A stretch of DNA of 13,630 bases from Candidatus Heimdallarchaeota archaeon. Its GTDB lineage: Archaea; Asgardarchaeota; Heimdallarchaeia; Heimdallarchaeales; Kariarchaeaceae. Below the pieces are notes generated by a model, which was given only the letters and a program-made list of their open reading frames with translations, did no database searches and was not told where the DNA came from. This document shows, one piece after another, positions 6,142-12,883 of the stretch. The first letter of the stretch is position 1. Every line of letters starts with the position of its first letter. Location: NCBI GenBank assembly GCA_021399405.1, contig JAAFKL010000250.1, positions 1 through 13,630 of the forward strand, read 5' to 3'. The translations under genes and the position numbers were made by a program.

Positions 6142-8382
6142 ATGAGATTATACAAGAAAGGATTGTTGCTCTTGTTGATAATTTCTTTTATGATAGGAAA
6201 CAATAACTATTCAGCTACGTCTTATCCATTAGATTCAGTAAGTAGATCTCCGAATTTGAGTTCTACATCAGTGACAGAAGTATTCCAAAATACTATCAAC
6301 GATGACATATATGTTCTCGATAGATTAGACAAATATGGTTTGGACTCTTTTGATAATAGAGAAAACGAAGAAGTGATTAGGTTTAATGGTTTTGGTAGCC
6401 CGTTAGAAATTAAACCTTCAAGTTCCCACCAGTCGGATCTAATAATTCAGATAATCAATTCACCATATTCTATGATATCTAATTTGAACTTGATTAATAC
6501 CACTATTGAACTTATAAACAGCCCCTACAGTGAAATATCAAATAATGTTATCCAGGATATTAGTAACCATGGTTCCACAGAGATTATTTCAGTAATAAAT
6601 AGTTCACACAGTTTCCTAAGTAATAATATGATCCAGAAAATTGACTCCTCTAGAAATCAAACAGTAGGAATCTCGGTCCGTAACAGCAATAATGTTACTA
6701 TTAGTGGAAATATTATAGAGGAAATATATACAACAATTTATGAAAGAACAGGAGATCTAACTTCTGCCATTCTAATTCTTGATAGTTATAATATAACAGT
6801 AAATTCTAATCACATCAATAATATACGTGGATCTTCTTCTGCAGGGATACAAATTCTCAACAGTGGTAACAATCTGATATATGATAATCAAATATCTCAG
6901 ATCGAGAATATCATATCTTCTAGAACAGAAGCATTTGGTATCTTTTTATTCAATAGTACTGATAGTCAAATATTTCAAAATTATATACAAACAATTTTGT
7001 CAAATAGCGAAGTGTTGATTGCATTATCTTTTGGTATCTCAGTACTAGATGTTTCGAACGTTATTGTTAACAATAACACAATTGATAATATTGAAGCTTT
7101 TTCCGATTCTCCCCAAACGGTTGGGATAACGATTTCAAATGCGACATACGTTCAAATCAATGATAACCAGATATCAAATATTTCAGCCATATCAGAGATT
7201 GAATCAAGGGGGATTGTAATTGGGATAGAGCTCAGCTCATCTTACTTTGTAAAATTAAAGAATAACAATATATCAAACATTATCAGTCATGGTAGAACAG
7301 CATATGGTATATCTGTAGATACATCCGAAGATATAGAATTTCATTCAAATCTTATTGATACTATTAAAACAACTTCAATCTATGTTACCAATGCAGAAGG
7401 CATTATTCTAAGAGATTCTAATCGCACCCTTCTATCAGGTAATTTAATCCATAATATTATTGCTGAAATTATACCCAGTGAAATACAGCCGATATTTCCC
7501 CGTATTGCAACTTCAGTTGGTATAACAATTTTTGAAGTAATAAACATATCAATTTCAGATCACCATATATCTCAAGTAGAAGCTCTTACCACTAATGTAC
7601 CAGCAGATGCAATGGGCATGATTATCTCTTATACCCAATTTATCAAATTATCATTTAATACAATTAAGGAAATTATAACACTAGATACGGATGGTTTATC
7701 TTTAGGCATCTTAATTTCAAGATCAAAATACTCTGAAGTATTACACAACAATTTGACAAGTATAGTCTCAAATGGCTTTGTCTACTATATTCAGCAGGTC
7801 TTTTCGAGGAATCTTGTTACAAGTTATAATTCTTTAACGATAGAAGGGGAAAAAGAGGTTAAAGGTGGATTATATGCAATTAAAGTTCATAGTTTAACCA
7901 TTTCAAATAATGTTGTTCATTTAAATCAATCAACTCTCGGATTTCAAACTGTTGTAATATCATTTTCAGATCTATTCAACATTACAAATAATAATCTAGT
8001 TGATGTAAAAAATAATTCAGTAGGTATATTACTAAGATCTGCAATAAATGGAACCATTGATTTTAATTATATTGACAGCTTTCTGTTGTGGATAGAGATG
8101 ACTAATGAATCAATCAATATTAATTGCAATAGTAATCATATAAATAATGTAATCCATAATTCTTGCCCTATTGGTGAATATGTTAATATTAATGATTTAG
8201 TTCCTGATGAGTATTCTGGATTTAATGATGAAATTCAGATTAATACTACAAATTCCTCAATAATAAGAATTGTAACCATAGCGAATACTGATAAGAAATC
8301 TAATTTTTCAATTGGATTGATTGGAGGTTTAATATTCAGTGGAGTAGTGGGAATTTTCTTCTATATCCGTAAAAAAAGATGA
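6142..8382 (+). CDS. NosD-like parallel beta-helix surface protein with C-terminal membrane anchor
   Basis: The product is 746 residues from ATG 6142; a TTG at 6133 is possible but unneeded. A signal peptide (MRLYKKGLLLLLIISFMIG) is followed by about 600 residues of right-handed parallel beta-helix (PbH1) repeats. The repeats show as recurring N-x-I-x-x-I rungs such as SNNMIQKI, SGNIIEEI, NDNQISNI, LSGNLIHNI and ITNNNLVDV. A final hydrophobic span (about 722-742, IGLIGGLIFSGVVGIFFYI) ends in RKKR, giving an outside-facing domain with a short cytosolic basic tail. Asn-x-Ser/Thr sequons are very frequent, fitting a glycosylated archaeal surface protein. TTTAAAAT at 6101-6108 is a plausible TATA box. 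NosD relatives bind carbohydrates or metal-enzyme partners; here adhesion or glycan binding is only a guess. Confidence 0.72.
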   Translation: MRLYKKGLLLLLIISFMIGNNNYSATSYPLDSVSRSPNLSSTSVTEVFQNTINDDIYVLDRLDKYGLDSFDNRENEEVIRFNGFGSPLEIKPSSSHQSDLIIQIINSPYSMISNLNLINTTIELINSPYSEISNNVIQDISNHGSTEIISVINSSHSFLSNNMIQKIDSSRNQTVGISVRNSNNVTISGNIIEEIYTTIYERTGDLTSAILILDSYNITVNSNHINNIRGSSSAGIQILNSGNNLIYDNQISQIENIISSRTEAFGIFLFNSTDSQIFQNYIQTILSNSEVLIALSFGISVLDVSNVIVNNNTIDNIEAFSDSPQTVGITISNATYVQINDNQISNISAISEIESRGIVIGIELSSSYFVKLKNNNISNIISHGRTAYGISVDTSEDIEFHSNLIDTIKTTSIYVTNAEGIILRDSNRTLLSGNLIHNIIAEIIPSEIQPIFPRIATSVGITIFEVINISISDHHISQVEALTTNVPADAMGMIISYTQFIKLSFNTIKEIITLDTDGLSLGILISRSKYSEVLHNNLTSIVSNGFVYYIQQVFSRNLVTSYNSLTIEGEKEVKGGLYAIKVHSLTISNNVVHLNQSTLGFQTVVISFSDLFNITNNNLVDVKNNSVGILLRSAINGTIDFNYIDSFLLWIEMTNESININCNSNHINNVIHNSCPIGEYVNINDLVPDEYSGFNDEIQINTTNSSIIRIVTIANTDKKSNFSIGLIGGLIFSGVVGIFFYIRKKR

Positions 8383-8442
8383 GTTTGCTCAACGGAAACC
8401 AATTATCTCAAATCGAATTACCATTATTGCTAATACTTATTT

Positions 8443-8460
8443 TATTCTATTGACAGAATA
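8443..8460. terminator. Hairpin between convergent genes
   Basis: TATTCT-ATTGAC-AGAATA is a perfect 6-bp stem with a 6-base loop in the 90-base gap between the convergent beta-helix and Roadblock-like genes. Its position suits a two-way terminator or 3' end stabiliser, but the stem is short and AT-rich. Confidence 0.25.
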
Positions 8461-8472
8461 GTCAGATTAGAT

Positions 8473-9039
8473 TCATACACCGGGTACTGGGATATTAAAT
8501 TTAGTAGAATGATTTTCATTCTCAGTTATGACCGATTCCACCACATCCCGACTGTCTACAAATACAACTGGATTTGGAATTAGACTGATTGTTTGTGTAA
8601 TCTTCTTCATTTCTTGTCTTAGATTATGACCGATGGAGTGAACAATATCTCCAAAAGAACGTCGTGAATCTGCAAATAGAATGAATATCGAATGATCGTT
8701 AGTAACTCGAGCAAAATAAATTTGATAGCTGTTGTATTTGATACAGTCAATTTGTGTAAAACCGGGTCCACTTATAGTTTTGAAAAATCTTCTCTGATCA
8801 AATGTTGAAATCAATTCAGCCACCTCACTTATTTTAGAGAAATCGTTAATTGATTTTGAATAAATTTGTGTTTCAGATGATCCACTGGTAACTACAAAAG
8901 CACCTTTTATTTCAAAAAGATCAGTCAATAAATTTGTTACCATATTCTGCAATTGGATCTGTATATCAGATGAGTAACCCTCAACGTTCATTAGAAAATT
9001 ATGAACAATACCAATATTGGAATTAGTCTCAACTACCAT
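8473..9039 (-). CDS. Roadblock/LC7-like domain protein
   Basis: The product is 188 residues from ATG 9039. Residues about 25-150 follow the Roadblock/LC7 order. A helix (IQIQLQNMVTNLLTDLFE) leads to strand IKGAFVVTSGSSETQIYSKS. A helix (ISEVAELISTFDQR) is followed by strands TQIDCIKYNSYQIYFARV and HSIFILFAD. A final helix (GDIVHSIGHNLRQEMKKI) closes the domain. Members are small scaffolds that dimerise and often bind or regulate small GTPases (MglB in bacteria, Ragulator and dynein light chains in eukaryotes). They are numerous in Asgard archaea. The last 35 residues are a polar tail outside the domain. A GTG at 9072 would add 11 residues, but a TATA-like AT run at about 9055-9066 lies over that start and 20-25 bases before ATG 9039, favouring a leaderless message from 9039. 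A degenerate GTPase gene lies 1.5 kb away. Confidence 0.55.
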   Translation of the reverse strand: MVVETNSNIGIVHNFLMNVEGYSSDIQIQLQNMVTNLLTDLFEIKGAFVVTSGSSETQIYSKSINDFSKISEVAELISTFDQRRFFKTISGPGFTQIDCIKYNSYQIYFARVTNDHSIFILFADSRRSFGDIVHSIGHNLRQEMKKITQTISLIPNPVVFVDSRDVVESVITENENHSTKFNIPVPGV

Positions 9040-9271
9040 ATCTAGATCAACTCGATATATATTATTATACACTTTACTAATAATAAATATTCTAGATAGT
9101 CACTCCGCCTTTCACAGTAAATTGGTATGTATAGGAAATGAATTTCTCCAATTTTATCTTGATGAATATTTCAAAAGGTTAAATCATAGTGTTACATAGT
9201 ATCAGGAAGGCAATCAGAAGGCAGGAGAGTAATCCAATAATCTAATAAGTAATTTATTTATTAAACTAATT

Positions 9272-9706
9272 ATGGAAAGAAATTCACACTATAAAAAATT
9301 GGAAAAAATGTATCTTGAACATAATCTCAACGCTGTTTTCAAAGCGCAAATAAAAATATCAGACAAAGAGGCAGAAATTAAAATACCAATTGGTGAACAT
9401 CTATTTCACGCAGCAAATGCCACACATGGTGCTGTGTACTTCAAAGCTCTTGACGATGTGGCGTTTTTTGCTGCAAATTCAATAGTAGAAGATGTGTTTC
9501 TACTAACAACTAGTTTTACCATTTATCTTACAAAACCAATCGCTGAAGGAACACTTGTCGCCAGAGGAAAATTGGTTAATTTTAATAGACGACAGTATAT
9601 AGCAGAAGGTATACTCTACAACTCAAGTGGGGATGAGATTGGCAGAGGAAGTGGTGTTTATGTACCCAGCAAAATAAAATTAATAGAGAACATGGGATAT
9701 AAATAA
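9272..9706 (+). CDS. PaaI-type hotdog-fold acyl-CoA thioesterase
   Basis: The product is 144 residues, the normal length for one hotdog domain. THGAVYFKALDDVAFFAANS aligns with the PaaI signature HGG-x6-x-D: His52, Gly53 and Asp61, the usual catalytic acid that activates water for thioester cleavage. It continues with the conserved strands LTTSFTIYLTKPIAEGTLVA and IAEGILYNSSGDEIGRGSGVY. The family hydrolyses acyl-CoA or aryl-CoA esters as tetramers in the cytosol. The third motif residue is Ala instead of Gly, a mild change. ATG at 9272 is the first start and has only an AT-rich run before it. The substrate is not predictable. It is followed at 136 bases by the redox gene. Confidence 0.75.
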   Translation: MERNSHYKKLEKMYLEHNLNAVFKAQIKISDKEAEIKIPIGEHLFHAANATHGAVYFKALDDVAFFAANSIVEDVFLLTTSFTIYLTKPIAEGTLVARGKLVNFNRRQYIAEGILYNSSGDEIGRGSGVYVPSKIKLIENMGYK

Positions 9707-9842
9707 TTCACTTGAAACAAAAAAATCCTCAATTATACGTAGAGATCACAGATTTGATATAATTTCATTGTATTTTGATCACAAAATTCTTCCAAAAATA
9801 AACCATTTAAAACTAATAACTATGAATTTTATAGTAAGGAAA

Positions 9843-10313
9843 ATGAGCGATATAATACAACTAACACTAGATTATTGGGATGAGCAGCATAACTGTGCTA
9901 TATCCACTGCATGTGGAACTCTAAAATATTTTGGAGAGAAGGATGTGACTGATTTTTACAATTCATTCCTAGGATTTGGAAGCGGGATTGGGGAAGGATC
10001 GGCATGTGGCGCTGTTGTTGGAGTACTAGCAGCAATGGGTAAAATTCTATCTGATCATGGGTTAAGTGAAAAACAGATAAGATATAGTATAAATGACTTC
10101 AAAGTGAAATTCATGGAGAAACATGGATCTATCAACTGTCAAACTATATTAGAGGAATTCAAAAGCAATGACGGTGTGGATTATTCAAATCCCGATAGAA
10201 AAATTAAATGCACAGGTTTGGTAAAAAACTCAGTAACTGATGCACAAGCAATCATTGAGATTGAAACCAACCCCCTAATTCCAGTTATGCGAAGATATGA
10301 AATTAGTTTTTGA
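9843..10313 (+). CDS. C_GCAxxG_C_C family redox-active protein
   Basis: From ATG 9843 the product is 156 residues. It carries the signature Cys set: EQHNCAIST (C18), SACGAVVG (C55), SINCQTI (C99) and IKCTGLV (C123), with an extra C24. Spacing and the glycine-rich LGFGSGIGEG before the second Cys match the putative redox-active C_GCAxxG_C_C family, which is seen next to oxidoreductase and membrane-protein genes and may bind a cluster or carry disulfides. The frame extends upstream to TTG 9768 and ATG 9822. I prefer 9843 because the family begins shortly before the NCA motif and a TATA-like TTTAAA at 9806-9811 would give a leader of about 10 bases. Its electron partner is unknown and no reductase is adjacent. 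Confidence 0.75.
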   Translation: MSDIIQLTLDYWDEQHNCAISTACGTLKYFGEKDVTDFYNSFLGFGSGIGEGSACGAVVGVLAAMGKILSDHGLSEKQIRYSINDFKVKFMEKHGSINCQTILEEFKSNDGVDYSNPDRKIKCTGLVKNSVTDAQAIIEIETNPLIPVMRRYEISF

Positions 10314-10482
10314 ACTGACAAAAAAAATCCTCCTAGAAGTGGATCAAGACATATCTGTTAATTTTCATTTTCCACAAGATAAATTTATCATCCAAATTAT
10401 GACTTATTACAATTTAAATTATGCAATCACATATGAATTTTTCACCTCCGATGAATAAATGACATATTAATGTGTTAAATTG

Positions 10483-10490
10483 TTTATAAA
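10483..10490 (+). promoter_or_regulatory. TATA-like box upstream of the pseudo-GTPase
   Basis: TTTATAAA is preceded by TTAAATTG, a plausible archaeal BRE/TATA pair. A start about 25 bases on (near 10512) would give a leader of about 75 bases before ATG 10587. That leader begins exactly at an 18-codon open frame. The rest of the 273-base gap (10314-10586) shows nothing else I can support. Confidence 0.35.
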
Positions 10491-10511
10491 TTCGCTATCG
10501 CTTAAAATACT

Positions 10512-10568
10512 ATGGATTTTATAGAAATATTTGTTTCCCAACAACAAATAGTTATTAATCATGATTAA
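10512..10568 (+). CDS. Possible 18-residue leaderless leader peptide
   Basis: ATG 10512 lies 25 bases after the centre of the TATA-like box, the exact spacing for a leaderless start. It encodes MDFIEIFVSQQQIVINHD and ends with TAA at 10566-10568. It is in the same frame as the following pseudo-GTPase gene, whose ATG comes 18 bases later. It may be a regulatory upstream peptide, or a former N-terminal extension cut off by a stop. Very short, so weak. Confidence 0.22.
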   Translation: MDFIEIFVSQQQIVINHD

Positions 10569-10586
10569 GCCTAGATATTAGTGGTC

Positions 10587-11192
10587 ATGAATAGTTCAAA
10601 GGATGGCGTTGAAAATGATGTCAAAAGTTTCAAGATACTAATTGTTGGAGATCCTGATATTGCTACCAGTTTTTTCTCCAAAAATGAATCAAATGAAATG
10701 CAACCAGGAACCGTAACAACACTGAAAGCAAGAGAAATCAATATTCAAGACATGAGATTTGAACTGTGGTATTGCCATGAGTTGAAAGATCCTAAAGAGA
10801 GAGATGAAACTTTTGAGGAAGCAGAAGGTGTAATTGCTCTTTTCGCCAAAGGAGATCGGGATAGCTTCGGATATATTCCCCACTGCATAACGGATGTAGT
10901 CAAATTTGCGGGCAAAATGCTCCCTACTTTTGTCCTTGGTCTATCAAAAGAAAACCTACTTGAACAAATTTCTAAAGAAGATGTGCTAGATTATCTTTAT
11001 TCACTAGGAAATGTAAGCTCATGTATGATACCATATGTTGAGTTAGATAAACCCACATTCCAGAGTGTTGAAGAAGTTTTAATGGATCTTGTTAAAATCA
11101 TAGAATGTGATAAAATTGATAATTGTTTCACCAAACCTGCTATTCTTAGAGGTCATTGTGGATTGAAACAGTTTGAAGTTAAAACCAGTTAA
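10587..11192 (+). CDS. Degenerate Ras-like small GTPase (pseudo-GTPase)
   Basis: The product is 201 residues and follows the strand/helix order of Ras-family GTPases, but each nucleotide-binding motif is changed. The P-loop GxxxxGK[S/T] is VGDPDIATS (21-28), with Gly-Lys replaced by Ala-Thr. GTVTT (41-45) sits where the switch I Thr lies. The DxxGQ of switch II is WYCHELKDP (61-69). NKxD is GLSKEN (118-123). The SAK region is YVELDK. Flanking core strands survive: FKILIVG, FELW, GVIALFA and LPTFVLGL, as does a final helix VEEVLMDLVKIIE. It therefore probably cannot hydrolyse GTP in the usual way and may act as a structural partner. The tail has extra Cys (ECDKIDNC, GHCG). ATG 10587 is preferred over GTG 10581. 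Small-GTPase expansion is known in Asgard archaea, and a Roadblock-like gene is nearby. Confidence 0.6.
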   Translation: MNSSKDGVENDVKSFKILIVGDPDIATSFFSKNESNEMQPGTVTTLKAREINIQDMRFELWYCHELKDPKERDETFEEAEGVIALFAKGDRDSFGYIPHCITDVVKFAGKMLPTFVLGLSKENLLEQISKEDVLDYLYSLGNVSSCMIPYVELDKPTFQSVEEVLMDLVKIIECDKIDNCFTKPAILRGHCGLKQFEVKTS

Positions 11193-11293
11193 TCATTGTA
11201 TATAACAGAATTCTTGGAATTTCAATTAATTTGATAGAGAGTTTTTCGTTGTTCTATGTAAAACATTAAGTCAATTTATGTTCATCTAGATTT

Positions 11294-11887
11294 ATGTACG
11301 TTCATTTTATTAGACATGGACAGAGTGAAGCAAATTTAAGCAAAACCATCATTCAAGGTCAGTTAAACTCGTCACTTTCTGAGAAGGGTAGACAACAGGC
11401 TGCTGATCTAAGTGAAAAACTCACATTTAACTTCGATTTAGTATATTCTTCACCTCTTGAACGTGCAAAACAAACAGCAATTATCTCTTTGCAAGGTTTA
11501 GATTGGGATGTCAGCAAAATAAAATATGACGATGACTTGAGAGAAATTTGGATGGGGAACTGGGAAGGATTAACATTTGAAGAGATTGGAATTTCGAGAG
11601 AAGAACTGAGACCCATTGTTTGGCTTGACCATGACGTATTGCTTGACCATCATGAAGGTGAATCAGTTGTTGATTTCAAAAAAAGGACAGTAAATGCGTT
11701 CAATAAAATTGTGGAAAATGCCCAAAGTAATGGTATTAACTCTATTCTCATTTATTCTCATGGGGGCGTTATGAGATCAGTGCTTAAACATCATTTAAAA
11801 ATCTATGATGGACCTTATTATAATACTCAAATTGTTACCATCAAGCGATTAAATGAAATTTGGGGACTTGTAGAATCAAATCCTTAA
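11294..11887 (+). CDS. Histidine phosphatase (phosphoglycerate mutase-like family)
   Basis: The product is 197 residues, typical for a single-domain branch 1 histidine phosphatase. FIRHGQSEAN carries the phosphorylated His8 with Arg7. YSSPLERAKQTA carries Arg58. REIWMGNWEG carries the acid/base Glu84, and YSHGGVMRSV carries the second His156. All core residues needed for phosphohistidine chemistry are present. WEG after the E-x-x-x-G block favours a phosphatase of the CobC/GpmB type over a true cofactor-dependent mutase; the natural substrate is open. ATG at 11294 starts directly at the first strand. It follows the pseudo-GTPase by 101 bases and converges on the membrane protease gene with a 24-base gap, so the two genes share their 3' region. 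Confidence 0.82.
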   Translation: MYVHFIRHGQSEANLSKTIIQGQLNSSLSEKGRQQAADLSEKLTFNFDLVYSSPLERAKQTAIISLQGLDWDVSKIKYDDDLREIWMGNWEGLTFEEIGISREELRPIVWLDHDVLLDHHEGESVVDFKKRTVNAFNKIVENAQSNGINSILIYSHGGVMRSVLKHHLKIYDGPYYNTQIVTIKRLNEIWGLVESNP

Positions 11888-11911
11888 AAGAATCAAGCGA
11901 ATTTGTAACTA

Positions 11912-12709
11912 TTATACACTTAATACATCTAATTCATCTTTTTCCATAATGGGTTCAGTCCGTGGGATCCAGTATTTCCATGTAAATATCAAAATAGAAA
12001 TCACAGTTATACCGACAATTAATTGTTGGGTAAAGAGATAAATCGCAGGGTGATCCACAGCTAAGTTATGGAAAAAGAATATCCAGATACTGAAAATGAT
12101 ATTTATTAGAATATTAAATAGAATTGCCAACCACAAACTTCTAGATTTGATTGATTTTTCATATACAGCAAAAATTACAATAAGGCTTAAACTTATATGA
12201 AGTAAATAAGCCATCAATCTGGAATACACACCCATCATTACTGCAAATAGAGAAATGTTGTAATCATATCCTTCTAACAAAGCAAAACTGGTGAGAACCA
12301 ATATCTCAGCACTTGCCCAACCCATACCCAAAAAAAGAGATGTTTTGAATCTATACTTAAACATGAATTTATCAATTGAATGGTAAAGACGAAATGTTTG
12401 GTACCGTGCTAGCTCTTCTATAATCCCAACGAATAAGGGTGCTACTAATAAAACCAGCCAATTCGAAGAAACTTCAAGAATATAATCTGGATCATTAATA
12501 TCAATACCAATTTTATAGAGAGCTGCATTGGTAAGAAAACCAAATGGAATAGTCTCGAAAAAGAAGGTAATAACCCACCCAAATGCACCAAGTAGAAAGA
12601 GATCTGAAAGATAATCTTTGTTAGTCATCCGTCGACGAATAAAATATAGAGTGATAATTAGAACTATGATGTACGCAATTGTCAGGTGTACAGCCGTTAT
12701 CACAAACAC
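11912..12709 (-). CDS. YhfC-type intramembrane protease homologue
   Basis: The product is 265 residues with about seven or eight hydrophobic spans, so an integral membrane protein. PLFVGIIEELARYQTF (Glu98, Glu99, Arg102) is followed by LGMGWASAEILV (Glu135) and AYLLHISLSLIV (His171). An EE-x2-R-Y block, a G-x-G-x4-E block and a His-x2-x-S block in successive helices is the pattern of the YhfC family, distantly related to CPBP/PrsW glutamic-type membrane proteases. Substrate is unknown. The start is GTG at 12709; a TATA-like AATTTATATTC at 12731-12741 lies about 27 bases before it, which fits a leaderless GTG message. It is divergent from the dimethylargininase gene. Confidence 0.62.
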   Translation of the reverse strand: MFVITAVHLTIAYIIVLIITLYFIRRRMTNKDYLSDLFLLGAFGWVITFFFETIPFGFLTNAALYKIGIDINDPDYILEVSSNWLVLLVAPLFVGIIEELARYQTFRLYHSIDKFMFKYRFKTSLFLGMGWASAEILVLTSFALLEGYDYNISLFAVMMGVYSRLMAYLLHISLSLIVIFAVYEKSIKSRSLWLAILFNILINIIFSIWIFFFHNLAVDHPAIYLFTQQLIVGITVISILIFTWKYWIPRTEPIMEKDELDVLSV

Positions 12710-12730
12710 TATAGGGTATTTTTCGATGAT

Positions 12731-12741
12731 GAATATAAATT
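12731..12741 (-). promoter_or_regulatory. TATA-like box of the YhfC-type gene
   Basis: Read on the minus strand AATTTATATTC is centred about 27 bases before GTG 12709. This is the spacing expected for a leaderless archaeal message and supports the GTG start. Confidence 0.4.
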
Positions 12742-12853
12742 AAGATGTTATTCTGTATTATAATGACTAGCTATACGCAAAAAATTTCAACAATTGTTTC
12801 AATATAATGAAGGGATGAATTTAACATCGGTTCTTATACGAAGAAACACGTAA

Positions 12854-12861
12854 TTTTAAAT
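12854..12861 (+). promoter_or_regulatory. TATA-like box of the dimethylargininase gene
   Basis: TTTTAAAT is centred about 27 bases before GTG 12884, again the leaderless spacing. An in-frame TAA at 12866-12868 rules out a much longer N-terminus, so GTG 12884 is the only good start. Confidence 0.4.
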
Positions 12862-12883
12862 TAATTAAATAAAAGATTACGCA

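Noticed and set aside
9040..9072. N-terminal extension of the Roadblock-like protein from GTG 9072
   Set aside because: The extension overlaps the TATA-like run and adds nothing to the domain.
9119..9154. Imperfect hairpin AAATTGG...CCAATTT with inner GAAAT/ATTTC
   Set aside because: A 9-base bulge on one side and AT-rich arms make it weak; no role stands out between the divergent genes.
9017..9199. Plus-strand 60-residue frame
   Set aside because: It overlaps the start and promoter of the Roadblock-like gene and has no motif or start signal.
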